A DNA stretch of 20,405 nucleotides from Archaeoglobaceae archaeon (GCA_027038095.1 JALVYA010000005.1:1-20405); one strand, 5' to 3'; positions 6,711 through 14,195 are shown, counted from the stretch's first letter. Numbers and translations are program-made. Notes: generated by a model not told the origin, from the letters alone.

Positions 6711-7110
6711 ATTATTCAATCGCAGCACCAGTTCAACTTGCTTTTTGCAACTCAAACCGGGGGGTAACAGTGAAAAAAGAAAAAATAGGACGGTTCCTAC
6801 CGTATTTCTGGTTTACCGCAGGTGCAGTTGTTTCCCGTAGTTTCTGTAATCTACGCTCTGTTTCTCGTTACAGTGCTCCTGTTTGTTTTGAGAAAACACC
6901 TGTGCACGAATATGTTACTACTACGGGAAAAGATGTAATACGGGGCTACATCTCCGCTCTCATTTTCTGGGAAAAATTCCGGAAATTACGATTTTGGCGC
7001 AAAACTTGCGGGAACTTTCAGGTTTAATCCTCCTGTTCACCGTTCTTACGCTAGTAAACTTTATAATCCATAAAAAATCTTATAATAAATGTAAAATAAA
7101 ACTTAAACCG
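6711..7110 (+). pseudogene. debris of a small membrane protein gene
   Basis: No frame is open throughout, but three plus-strand pieces look like real membrane-protein sequence. The first begins at GTG 6771 and reads into GRFLPYFWFTAGAV. The second, in the next frame from about 6835, contains PVVSVIYALFLVTVLLFVLRK. The third, ending at TAA 7108-7110, contains LSGLILLFTVLTLVNFIIHKK. Two or more frameshifts separate them. A 108-codon frame at 6701-7027 crosses this region but mixes hydrophobic and random-looking parts and is not credible as one protein. It may be the second gene of a pair with the frameshifted membrane gene just upstream. No family is recognised. Confidence 0.35.
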
Positions 7111-7292
7111 TAAATGGGATTATTTCCTGCAACTGCTGAACAGATCAATGGTTTCAAAGCTTTATTTGTCGCCTGCACATCCTGTAACGTTAGTTAATTC
7201 CTTATCTTAATCCTGTTTCAATCTCAAAATAGAAAAGTACAAACAACTGACAATCGGAGAGTTAATATACTCTTTCAGCACAGTGACCAACC
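7111..7292. other. gene-free gap with the rpoP promoter
   Basis: No coding signal is seen. TTAATATA at 7262-7269 lies about 25 bases before the ATG of rpoP at 7293, the spacing expected for a TATA box with a leaderless or nearly leaderless transcript. Confidence 0.45.
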
Positions 7293-7433
7293 ATGACCGT
7301 TTACATCTGCGCCATGTGTGGAGCGGAAGTTGATGTCGAACCGGGAGAAAGGGTTCAGTGCACGAAGTGCGGAAGCCGGATACTCATGAAGCCCAGACCT
7401 CCAGCTCTCAAAAAGAAGGTCATGGCAATATAG
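7293..7433 (+). CDS. rpoP: DNA-directed RNA polymerase subunit P (Rpb12 homologue)
   Basis: This 46-residue protein carries a single zinc ribbon: CAMCG near 6-10 and CTKCGSRI near 23-30, giving four zinc-ligand cysteines. A basic tail, LMKPRPPALKKKV, follows and ends shortly before the stop. Length, CxxC spacing and the final basic segment match archaeal RpoP and eukaryotic Rpb12, a small subunit that bridges Rpb2 and Rpb3 homologues and is needed for stable open-complex formation. There is no Shine-Dalgarno site and the TATA box sits about 25 bases upstream, so it is probably translated from a leaderless mRNA. In many archaea rpoP follows the gene for ribosomal protein L37Ae; here it stands alone after a decayed stretch, and a T-rich terminator follows. 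Confidence 0.92.
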   Translation: MTVYICAMCGAEVDVEPGERVQCTKCGSRILMKPRPPALKKKVMAI

Positions 7434-7450
7434 GCTTTTTGTTTCTTTTC
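7434..7450 (+). terminator. T-rich terminator after rpoP
   Basis: Directly after the TAG stop comes a tract with T runs of five, three and four bases (7436-7449). It fits factor-independent archaeal termination and isolates rpoP from the gene downstream. Confidence 0.5.
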
Positions 7451-7558
7451 TGCCTCGCATCCATATTAGTGCTGGGTTCGATACATCAATTCTCTGCGTT
7501 GCTTCTCAAATTTACTGCCGGCCAGAGTTGAAGTGCAGAACAAAATGAAAACGGGAAG

Positions 7559-7566
7559 TATTTTAA
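7559..7566 (+). promoter_or_regulatory. TATA box of the cobyrinate diamide synthase gene
   Basis: TATTTTAA at 7559-7566 lies about 25-30 bases before the ATG at 7591. There is no Shine-Dalgarno site in between, which points to a leaderless transcript. Confidence 0.45.
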
Positions 7567-7590
7567 CCTCTTTACCGAACTCCACCAGAC

Positions 7591-8967
7591 ATGATGGACA
7601 TCCCGAGAATCATACTCAGCGGGACGAGCAGCAGGGTTGGAAAAACGATGATTTCTATCGGCCTGATGAGAGCTCTGGTCAACAGGGGATACCGTGTTCA
7701 GCCCTACAAGGTTGGCCCGGACTTCATAGACCCGAGTTTTCACCACTTCGCCACGGGAAGGTACAGCAGAAACCTCGACAGCTTCATGCTATCCAGAGTG
7801 GACATAGTTGAGACGTTTGAGAGAAACTTCAGAAATGCAGACATAGCGGTTATAGAGGGCACGATGGGACTTCACGACTCCCATCACGCCACGGACGAGA
7901 AGGGCAGCACGGCGGAAGTCAGCAAGATTCTGAAGTGCCCGGTCGTGCTCATAGCCAACGTGGAAAGGATGTCGAGAACTGTTGCCCCTTTTATTTACGG
8001 CTACAAAACTTTCGACCCCGAAGTGAGGATTGAAGGTGTGATTCTGAACAGAGTCGGGAGCGAGAGACACGCGATGAAAGCGAGGCTCGCTGCAGAAAAG
8101 CTTGCAAAGGTAAAGGTGGTTGGAGTCATTCCGAGGAGAAAAGACGTCGTAATCCCGGACAGACACCTCGGCCTGATTCCCGCATACGAAAAGAAAGAAG
8201 AGTTTGAGGGTCTGTTCGACAGGCTTGCCGAGCTCGTGGAAACCTACGTAAACGTTGACGAAATCGTGAAAATTGCCGAAAGAGCACCACCACTCGAGGA
8301 AGTTCCGGAGCATCCAATTTTCAAAAGCGAAAGCAAAAACGTCAGGGTTGGTGTTTTCAGAGACAGATCCTTCAACTTCTACTATCAGGATAACATAGAC
8401 GCCCTCTCTGCAAGAGCTGAAGTTGTTGTGGTAGACTCGCTTTCAGACAAAAAACTCCCGGACGTTGACGCACTCTACATCGGTGGTGGTTTTCCCGAAG
8501 TTTTTGCCGAGGAGCTGGAAAAGAACAGGTCACTGAGAGAGAGCGTATACGACTTCTGCGAGTCCGGAAAACCCGTTTACGCTGAGTGCGGCGGTTTGAT
8601 GTTTCTCGGTGAAAAGCTCAGACTGGTTGACGGAAGCGAATACGAAATGGTGGGCTTTATGCCGTACGAAACGGAAATGCACAGGAGGTTTCAGGCTCTC
8701 GGTTACTCGATATACAGATGCGAAAGGAGCAGTATCGTGGCGAGGAAGGGAGACATCGTGAAGGGGCACGAGTTTCACTACTCGAAGGTGATACCCAAAA
8801 AGAAGCTCGAATTCACCTACAGGGTTAAGAGAGGCAAGGGCATTGACGGCGAGAGGGATGGAGCTATCAGAAAAAATACGCTCGTCAACTACATTCACGT
8901 TCACGTTCTGAGCTATCCGACCCTCGTCAGAAGGTTCGTCAGGAGTGCTGAAGTTTCTAAGGCTTAG
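7591..8967 (+). CDS. cbiA: cobyrinate or Ni-sirohydrochlorin a,c-diamide synthase (CbiA/CfbB family)
   Basis: A 458-residue two-domain enzyme. The N-terminal dethiobiotin-synthetase-like ATPase domain has a P-loop, GTSSRVGKT at 11-19, then YKVGPDFIDP at 39-48 and the nucleotide/Mg region IEGTMGLHD at 88-96. The C-terminal class I-like glutamine amidotransferase domain has GGGFPE at 298-303, the nucleophilic Cys333 in AECGG, and a late histidine motif, YIHVHVLSYP, at 434-443. The enzyme uses glutamine and ATP to amidate the a- and c-acetate side chains of a corrin or Ni-tetrapyrrole. In Archaeoglobales without methyl-coenzyme M reductase, cobalamin synthesis (CbiA) is the likely pathway. The same family serves coenzyme F430 synthesis (CfbB) in methanogens, and sequence alone does not separate the two here. 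No other cobalamin genes are adjacent. Confidence 0.87.
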   Translation: MMDIPRIILSGTSSRVGKTMISIGLMRALVNRGYRVQPYKVGPDFIDPSFHHFATGRYSRNLDSFMLSRVDIVETFERNFRNADIAVIEGTMGLHDSHHATDEKGSTAEVSKILKCPVVLIANVERMSRTVAPFIYGYKTFDPEVRIEGVILNRVGSERHAMKARLAAEKLAKVKVVGVIPRRKDVVIPDRHLGLIPAYEKKEEFEGLFDRLAELVETYVNVDEIVKIAERAPPLEEVPEHPIFKSESKNVRVGVFRDRSFNFYYQDNIDALSARAEVVVVDSLSDKKLPDVDALYIGGGFPEVFAEELEKNRSLRESVYDFCESGKPVYAECGGLMFLGEKLRLVDGSEYEMVGFMPYETEMHRRFQALGYSIYRCERSSIVARKGDIVKGHEFHYSKVIPKKKLEFTYRVKRGKGIDGERDGAIRKNTLVNYIHVHVLSYPTLVRRFVRSAEVSKA

Positions 8968-9151
8968 ATTTTTGCAGATTTTGAGTCTTTACAGGTAGTC
9001 TTTACAGATAATTATGTAGCGTGTCACTTTTAAATTATCGATCAACGTCTGCCTGCAATCTGCTGCAAACAGAACTGACAAAAAACACTACTAAATTTTT
9101 GAAATTTCAAAAATACCAGACATTAACCGACAGTAAACAGCTCCGCTAAAG

Positions 9152-9174
9152 TTTTAAATTCATAGTATCGAGGT
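9152..9174 (+). promoter_or_regulatory. promoter and ribosome binding site of the Liv permease operon
   Basis: A TATA-like TTTTAAAT lies at 9152-9159. GAGGT at 9170-9174, seven bases before ATG 9182, is the ribosome binding site. The rest of the 214-base gap after cbiA shows no gene. Confidence 0.45.
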
Positions 9175-9181
9175 TGAAGCT

Positions 9182-10123
9182 ATGCCGGGAATGGAAGTTC
9201 TCACGGGTGCTTTAATCTACTCAAATCTCTTAGCGTTACTCGCAGTTGGTCTGACCCTAGCATATATCACCACTGCTGTACCGAACTTCGCACAGGGTTC
9301 GTTTGCTGTGGTGGGGTCTTACACAGCGCTGACGGTGTACCGGCTGTTCAGGATACACCCCTACGTATCTCTACCGCTCGCCTTTTTGATGGGGGGCATC
9401 GTTGGCCTGCTGAGCTACCTACTCGTTCTCAAACCGCTTGTACGAAGGGGAGCCACCGTCGTAACTCTGATGATTGCAACTCTTGCACTGGACCTGATTT
9501 TACTCGGCCTGAGAGGAATATACGCTGGTTATCTGGGAAAGCTCACGGGCAGTCCGTGCGAGATGTACATGTTCACGTACCTGGACTTCCAGATTTTTGG
9601 CCTGCCAGCAATTCTCGTCGTCTCCACCCTCGTCATAGTAGTTACCTTTGCCGTTCTGTTCACGCTTCTGTACAAAACAAAATTCGGAATCGCTTTAAGG
9701 GCGTCCATGGAAAATCCGGCTCTCGCAGAGATCATGGGTGTCAACGTTGAGTACACGAGGATGTTTGCATGGTTTCTGTCCGGCGCTCTTGCGGCAATGG
9801 CAGGGTGTTTGCTGCCCTTCAAGCAGGAAATAGTTCCGGCCACAGCAGAGATAATCATAGTTTCGATATTCGCGGCAAGCATAGTCGGAGGGTTGAACAA
9901 CATATACGGTGCTCTCGTGGGCGGGTACATAGTGGGAATGTCCGAATCTCTCGTCACGTACTGGCTCTCAACTGTCTTCGGTGCAGGTATGCTCGTTTAC
10001 GGAAAGGTCGTGGCACTTGCGATAATCATAGTCACGCTGCTCGTAGCACCTCAGGGAATAGCCGGAGTTGAGTGGAGGCTGATTGCAAAGAAACTGCAGA
10101 AAAGAGGGGCAAAGGAGGTGTAA
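9182..10123 (+). CDS. livH: branched-chain amino acid type ABC transporter permease, LivH family
   Basis: A 313-residue polytopic protein with about eight hydrophobic segments. The start region contains the LivH hallmark, LTLAYITTAVPNFAQGSF (LivH proteins have a GLxL..xx..LNFAxG pattern near the N-terminus). The cytoplasmic coupling loop reads YKTKFGIALRASMENPALA and continues to MGVN, matching the family's GxAxRAxxxNxxxAxxxGIN motif that contacts the ATPases. GGLNNIYGALVGG near 240 is also typical. The protein forms half of the membrane channel of a HAAT-family importer, whose substrates include branched-chain amino acids, amides, urea or aromatic acids. It is directly followed by a LivM-type gene. 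The ATPases (LivG, LivF) and the binding protein are not in the window, so the substrate cannot be inferred. Confidence 0.85.
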   Translation: MPGMEVLTGALIYSNLLALLAVGLTLAYITTAVPNFAQGSFAVVGSYTALTVYRLFRIHPYVSLPLAFLMGGIVGLLSYLLVLKPLVRRGATVVTLMIATLALDLILLGLRGIYAGYLGKLTGSPCEMYMFTYLDFQIFGLPAILVVSTLVIVVTFAVLFTLLYKTKFGIALRASMENPALAEIMGVNVEYTRMFAWFLSGALAAMAGCLLPFKQEIVPATAEIIIVSIFAASIVGGLNNIYGALVGGYIVGMSESLVTYWLSTVFGAGMLVYGKVVALAIIIVTLLVAPQGIAGVEWRLIAKKLQKRGAKEV

Positions 10124-10126
10124 ACC

Positions 10127-11200
10127 TTGCTCTACGGACTGATACTGAACATACTATTGTGGTTCGGGATGTACCTCATAGTTTCTCTGAGCCTCAACAT
10201 AGAGTACGGCTACGGGGGTATTCCAAACTTCGGAAAAGCCCTTTCCGTTCTCGTCGGGTCTGTTGTTGCCGGAGGATTGATGACGAGAATACTGATGGCT
10301 GTTTACGGAACGAAAATGGGAATTGGAGGTTTATCAACGGCAACATCTGTGGTCAGCAACGAAATGACCTCATCCATACAGCACAATCCCATGCTCGGGC
10401 TGGTTCTGCTGGTAGCAACGCTCATGCTCGCAATAGCAATAGGTGCTGTCGTGGGAGCCGTTTTCATACTTCCGAGCGCGAGACTGAGGGAGGATTACCT
10501 CGCAATAACGCTGCTCGCAATAGCAGAGACCGTTACAATGATATGCTACTACGATCCGGCAATAATAGGTAGCTACTACGGCGTTTCAGTTCCGGACTTC
10601 CTTGCGTTTCTGCAGGGTAATGTCAAAAAACTCGCCTTCGTGGGTATTGTGCTTTTAATAGCGCTGCTGACGTACCTGTTCTTCGAGAGACTGATGAACA
10701 CACCCTACGGAAGAATACTCAGGGCTATGAAGGAAAACGAGGATGTCGTGAGGGTTTACGGGAGAGACATAATGAAAGTCAGAATCATGACCATGGCCGT
10801 TGGTTCTGCAGTAGCAGCAATAACTGGAGTGCTGCTGTCCTTTTACACGCTGAGAGTTCAGGCAAATTCGTTTATGATTACCGGCAGAACGCTGTGGACG
10901 TTTTATCCGTTCCTGATAATCCTGCTCGGAGGGGCTGGAAACAACAAGGGCGTCACTCTGGGCACGTTCATCTTCGTAACAGTCATGGAAATCATAGACT
11001 TCTACAAAACAAACATAGTTTCAATACTGCATCTGCCAGTTGAGGCCGTGTGGCTGGAGTACATACTTTTCGGCGTGATGATGCTGCTCATCCTGTACTA
11101 CAGGCCAGAAGGTCTGATTCCGGAGAAACCAATACTGACCAAACCGATAAAGAAAGCCTACGAAACGAGAAAACCGGAAATTGCCAGAATAAAAGAGTAA
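10127..11200 (+). CDS. livM: branched-chain amino acid type ABC transporter permease, LivM family
   Basis: A 357-residue polytopic protein starting at TTG 10127. The start is fixed by GGAGGTG at 10114-10120, which lies at the end of livH, so the two genes are translationally linked with a three-base gap. It has the LivM layout of about nine to ten hydrophobic segments. Near residue 30 is GYGGIPNFGKAL, the LivM version of the NFGxxxF motif. ARLREDYLAITLLAIAE lies in the middle. The coupling loop is PYGRILRAMKENEDVVRVYG near 191-210, and GGAGNNKG lies near 267-274. A charged, proline-containing C-terminal tail follows the last helix. It should pair with LivH to form the channel. The absence of livG, livF and livJ on either side is unusual for this family. 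Confidence 0.85.
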   Translation: MLYGLILNILLWFGMYLIVSLSLNIEYGYGGIPNFGKALSVLVGSVVAGGLMTRILMAVYGTKMGIGGLSTATSVVSNEMTSSIQHNPMLGLVLLVATLMLAIAIGAVVGAVFILPSARLREDYLAITLLAIAETVTMICYYDPAIIGSYYGVSVPDFLAFLQGNVKKLAFVGIVLLIALLTYLFFERLMNTPYGRILRAMKENEDVVRVYGRDIMKVRIMTMAVGSAVAAITGVLLSFYTLRVQANSFMITGRTLWTFYPFLIILLGGAGNNKGVTLGTFIFVTVMEIIDFYKTNIVSILHLPVEAVWLEYILFGVMMLLILYYRPEGLIPEKPILTKPIKKAYETRKPEIARIKE

Positions 11201-11287
11201 AAGTGAAAATAAAGTGAAAAACCAATCCAGTGCTTAACAATTTTATTATTTAACGATTTATTCAACTTTTGATCTTAAAACTTACAG
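11201..11287. other. short AT-rich gap between converging transcripts
   Basis: It separates the livM stop from the 3' end of the minus-strand HEAT gene. Short runs of T on the plus strand could terminate livM transcription; no gene is visible. Confidence 0.4.
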
Positions 11288-11812
11288 TCAGGAATCGATT
11301 TCTTTCAGTGCCAGTTCAATTTCATCGGCCTCCTCGTGCATTTCAGCCCTCCTCAGAGATTTCAGACAGGCTTTAAGAGCCTGAATGGCGTAGTTCTGCA
11401 CGTAGGGGCTTGAATCCTCAAGTCTTTCAAGCACGTATCTGTACACCTTTCTGGCAAATTCGGGATTCTCGCACAAGTAAGTAATGCCGTCCAGAGTTCT
11501 GTGCCTCACCCACGGACAGCTATCCTTCAGGAGGTTAACAAGCTCATCGTCCTCAACTCCAATTTTCCCCAGCATCTCCGCTGCGTAACCTCTAACCCAC
11601 GGGCACTCGTCTTTCAGAGCTTCTTTCAGGTAAGGTGCAAACCGGACCCCGAGAATGCCCATCGCAAAGACCAGCTTCTTTCTGACGTTGCAGTCCTCCT
11701 CTTTCTTAAACGCTTCGATCAGCTCGTCCTCACAACCCTCAAGCTTCTTCACGTCTTCATCGCTCACCCTTGCTTTCGAGCAGAGGTTCCTGATCTTTTC
11801 AAAACAGTCCAT
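11288..11812 (-). CDS. HEAT-repeat protein
   Basis: A 174-residue all-helical protein built of repeating helix pairs. The repeat core recurs as DECPWVRGYAAEMLGKIG near 68-85, DSCPWVRHRTLDGITYL near 97-113 and DSSPYVQNYAIQALKA near 133-148. Each has the D-x-x-P-x-V-R/Q signature of HEAT repeats, as in PBS-lyase-type HEAT proteins. An N-terminal pair (residues 4-60) and a final charged helix complete the solenoid. Such small HEAT proteins are usually protein-binding scaffolds; nothing shows a catalytic residue. The sequence is cysteine-rich for a cytoplasmic hyperthermophile protein (two CPWVR motifs plus several more). GAGGTGG about ten bases before the ATG is the ribosome binding site. It lies downstream of sepS on the same strand, with its own 170-base leader region, so co-transcription is uncertain. 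Confidence 0.75.
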   Translation of the reverse strand: MDCFEKIRNLCSKARVSDEDVKKLEGCEDELIEAFKKEEDCNVRKKLVFAMGILGVRFAPYLKEALKDECPWVRGYAAEMLGKIGVEDDELVNLLKDSCPWVRHRTLDGITYLCENPEFARKVYRYVLERLEDSSPYVQNYAIQALKACLKSLRRAEMHEEADEIELALKEIDS

Positions 11813-11846
11813 GCCAAGAATCCCACCTCTTGAAGTTTAACTGCTG

Positions 11847-11897
11847 TGCCTGATGTACTGCCTGATGTACTGGATAACCCTCTATGAGTTCACTCAT
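11847..11897. repeat. 12-bp tandem repeat and 14-bp inverted repeat upstream of the HEAT gene
   Basis: TGCCTGATGTAC is present twice in perfect tandem at 11847-11858 and 11859-11870. A little further upstream of the HEAT gene, ATGAGT at 11884-11889 and ACTCAT at 11892-11897 form an inverted repeat with a two-base spacer. Both lie in the 169-base gap between sepS and the HEAT gene and could be operator elements or part of a 3' structure of sepS. No protein is known to bind them. Confidence 0.5.
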
Positions 11898-11981
11898 TCG
11901 TATATTTCCATTTCAAAAATTTTAGTTAAAAATAATACTTAATTTGTTTAAAGACTCCAGAATAGACTAAATCAAACCAGA

Positions 11982-13592
11982 CTAATCCCCTACCTCCACC
12001 CTGACGGCAACGAACATCGGCCCTCTGACGTCAATTTTTCCATTTGAAGAGGATATGTACCTCCTAACGTTTTCCTGAAGCTTTACGTTAACGTCGCTCA
12101 AACTCTCGACCATCCTTACCCTGATTTCTCCGTTCACACCTCTTGCAGCACAGTCCTCTGCGAAGCTGCCAGCTCTGTAAGCAAATCCGTCAATGTACCT
12201 TATTCCGGTTGGCACACCCTCTCTGAAGTATTTCTCCCACCTGTCGTTTCTCGGCAATCCGTATATGCTACCGCTGTAAACGACTATTTCATTCGCGTAA
12301 GCCGGACCGCAAAGCTTTGTGTTTTCCTCCCTCTCAAATATCTCAACCCTCACACTCCTGCCGTACATCTCTCCTTCCCAGACCTCGAAGGAGCACGGAC
12401 TTCTCTCGTTTGCCTTCTCTTCAGCCACCCTGATCACAGACCTCGCTATTTCCATTCCTGCAGCGCTCCTGGGAACTTCGTCAATACGCATCGCTCTGGC
12501 TATATCCACATCTTCAACTTTTATTCCACCGTAGAACTGAGGATACACGAGCTTTCTGACGTCCGAGCAGTCGTGCAGTATCATCGACAGCCTTTCAACT
12601 CCGAGACCGAGGTTCATAACGGGATATTCGATATCGTACTGAGAGAGAGCTGTAGGCGAGTATATGCCGAAGGTCGCTATTTCTATCCAGCCGTCGGAGT
12701 ACTTGGTGCTGGAACCTGCTATTGCCGGGTGGTACGCGAAAACTTCGGTCTGGGTTCCGGGGATGTAGTACTTGCTTCTCTTCTCGTCCTTCCTGAATCG
12801 AAACTTTTTAAATCCAAACTGTCTCAAAAGCCCCTCCGCAACTGCCTTTCCATCGTCAACGCTTACGTCTTCATCGACTACGACGCAGCTCGCAGAGAAG
12901 TACGTGTAAAGCCTCGTGGGGTCTTCTCCCTGCTCTTTCCTGAAACACCTGTCCACGCTGAACAGCTTTATCGGCAGCGGCAGTTTATCGGCAAGCTCGC
13001 TGAGGGTTAAAAACCACCCCGCAGTCATGTGACTTCTGAGCGTCAGCGTTAAAGGCTCGGGTACAAGAGTTTTGAACTCCGGAAACACTTCGTCTATTAT
13101 CCTGATCGCCGTCGTGTCGTCAACTCCGATAGCTCTCGCAACCTCGTAGCTCAGGTCGTCTCCGTCAATTCTCCCCTTCTTGTACATGTGCAGGACTTCC
13201 CTTAGCTTTTCGATTTTTTCTTTGTCCACCTTCCCGGCAATACTCTCAATCATTTCGATTTTTTCTGCGGAGATGCCGACGTTTGGCTTTGGCAGAGATG
13301 CAAGGTAGAAGCACCTGTCGAGAACGGCCAGAGCTTCCTTTCCAAACTGCTTTTTTACGTGCACGTCTTCAACTATAAGCGGATTTACAACCTCCACAAA
13401 ACCAAGTCTGAGGTAAGCCTCCCTCAGTTTCTGTATGGTTGAAAAAAGCGGGTGCTCCCTTCCAAAACCGTAAGACAGTCTGGGATACTGACTGTTCGGG
13501 TCTCTCTCACTCAGAACTTTTCCGCTCTCCATCCAGGCTTTTTCGAAGTCTCTTTCGGCGAGTTCTCTGTAGTTTTTGGCATCGAATTTCAT
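11982..13592 (-). CDS. sepS: O-phosphoseryl-tRNA(Cys) synthetase (SepRS)
   Basis: A 536-residue class II aminoacyl-tRNA synthetase of the length expected for SepRS. It begins MKFDAKNYRELAERDFEKAW, characteristic of the family. Class II motif 1 lies in the helix and strand near 50-75, ending GFVEVVNPLIVED. TLRSHMTAGWF at 184-194 is a substrate-binding segment. Motif 2 is DRCFRKEQGEDPT at 214-226 and motif 3 is NLGLGVERLSMI at 327-338. The last 190 residues form the tRNA-binding part. SepRS charges tRNA(Cys) with O-phosphoserine, which SepCysS then converts to Cys-tRNA(Cys). This indirect route is found in methanogens and Archaeoglobus relatives. The SepCysS gene is not in the window. The gene starts 27 bases after the stop of trmO and probably shares its transcript. 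Codon use looks like that of the core genes. Confidence 0.95.
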   Translation of the reverse strand: MKFDAKNYRELAERDFEKAWMESGKVLSERDPNSQYPRLSYGFGREHPLFSTIQKLREAYLRLGFVEVVNPLIVEDVHVKKQFGKEALAVLDRCFYLASLPKPNVGISAEKIEMIESIAGKVDKEKIEKLREVLHMYKKGRIDGDDLSYEVARAIGVDDTTAIRIIDEVFPEFKTLVPEPLTLTLRSHMTAGWFLTLSELADKLPLPIKLFSVDRCFRKEQGEDPTRLYTYFSASCVVVDEDVSVDDGKAVAEGLLRQFGFKKFRFRKDEKRSKYYIPGTQTEVFAYHPAIAGSSTKYSDGWIEIATFGIYSPTALSQYDIEYPVMNLGLGVERLSMILHDCSDVRKLVYPQFYGGIKVEDVDIARAMRIDEVPRSAAGMEIARSVIRVAEEKANERSPCSFEVWEGEMYGRSVRVEIFEREENTKLCGPAYANEIVVYSGSIYGLPRNDRWEKYFREGVPTGIRYIDGFAYRAGSFAEDCAARGVNGEIRVRMVESLSDVNVKLQENVRRYISSSNGKIDVRGPMFVAVRVEVGD

Positions 13593-13619
13593 CGGCAGAA
13601 CTCAGGGGAGAGGTTGTAT

Positions 13620-14078
13620 TTATCTTTCGCCTTTCAGGTGCATCGCTATTTCATCTCTGCTGAACTCAGGACAGTCGAGCAGGCGGGAGTGGGGTTTTAT
13701 ATCCAGTACAGGCGTACCATCGTAGGCATCTAAATTTTTTACATATATCTTGTTTTTCTCTACTCTTTCAAGCTTTACCGTGGAAATCGCTATTGGATTC
13801 GGTCTTCTCGGAGATCGCGTCGCAAAGACGCCTCTCAGCTCATCGCTGAAGTGGGGTTTAACTATCAGGCTGTAATCCTTTGACAGGTGGAAGTACATCA
13901 GAACTATTATGTGTGAGTACCTTTCGAGTTTGTAAAGACCTCTCGAGTACTCGGGAAACACTTCTATCTCCACCGTGTAATCTTCTTCTGCAAAAGCCGG
14001 CTGAAATGGAATTTCTTTTCTCGGATTGTGCACGACACCTATCGGCTTTACGGTAAACTTTCTGAGTTCGTCACGCAT
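13620..14078 (-). CDS. trmO: TrmO/TsaA-like tRNA t6A37 N6-methyltransferase (UPF0066 family)
   Basis: A 152-residue protein of the single-domain beta-barrel TrmO type. The start at 14078 is chosen because AAGGTG lies six bases upstream (14085-14090). A longer frame from a GTG at 14129 adds 17 poorly conserved residues without a ribosome binding site at proper distance. Key motifs are PIGVVHNPR at 12-20, HIIVLMYFH at 56-64, GVFATRSPRRPNPIAIS at 83-99 (the SAM-binding signature of the family) and DAYDGTPVLDIKPH at 117-130. TrmO uses S-adenosylmethionine to methylate N6-threonylcarbamoyladenosine at position 37 of ANN-decoding tRNAs. It sits immediately upstream of sepS, so both genes of this likely operon act on tRNA. 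A 20-codon frame overlaps its start. Substrate specificity in archaea is inferred from the bacterial enzyme. Confidence 0.85.
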   Translation of the reverse strand: MRDELRKFTVKPIGVVHNPRKEIPFQPAFAEEDYTVEIEVFPEYSRGLYKLERYSHIIVLMYFHLSKDYSLIVKPHFSDELRGVFATRSPRRPNPIAISTVKLERVEKNKIYVKNLDAYDGTPVLDIKPHSRLLDCPEFSRDEIAMHLKGER

Positions 14079-14133
14079 TCGAAACACCTTCAGTAAGATT
14101 GTCTCGCGTGATTTTAATAACTTCCACACCCAT
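14071..14133 (-). CDS. putative 20-codon leader ORF overlapping the trmO start
   Basis: An ATG at 14133 opens a 20-codon frame ending in TGA at 14071-14073. The stop lies within the first codons of trmO, giving an eight-base overlap. GGGAGGTGAT at 14154-14145, eleven bases before this ATG, is the most complete anti-Shine-Dalgarno match noticed in the window. The encoded peptide (beginning MGVEVIKITRD) has no recognised motif. It may be a leader peptide coupling translation to trmO, a remnant of an older gene, or a chance frame. The strong ribosome binding site is what argues for translation. Confidence 0.4.
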   Translation of the reverse strand: MGVEVIKITRDNLTEGVSNA

Positions 14134-14195
14134 GATCTTTTAAAATCACCTCCCAGTATTGTGACTCCCCTTTAGCTAACTCAAAAATTCTGTTT

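Noticed and set aside
6701..7027. A 108-codon plus-strand frame as an intact gene.
   Set aside because: Its hydrophobic pieces change frame partway and other frames carry better TM segments; it is treated as debris instead.
7215..7244. A GTTTCAATC sequence followed by an A-rich stretch, reminiscent of the start of archaeal CRISPR repeats.
   Set aside because: Only one copy is present and the remainder does not match a known repeat; no array with spacers is visible.
10072..10572. A plus-strand frame of 166 codons spanning the livH/livM junction.
   Set aside because: It is out of frame with both permeases and rich in Arg, Ser and Asn as shadow frames are; livH and livM are firmly supported.
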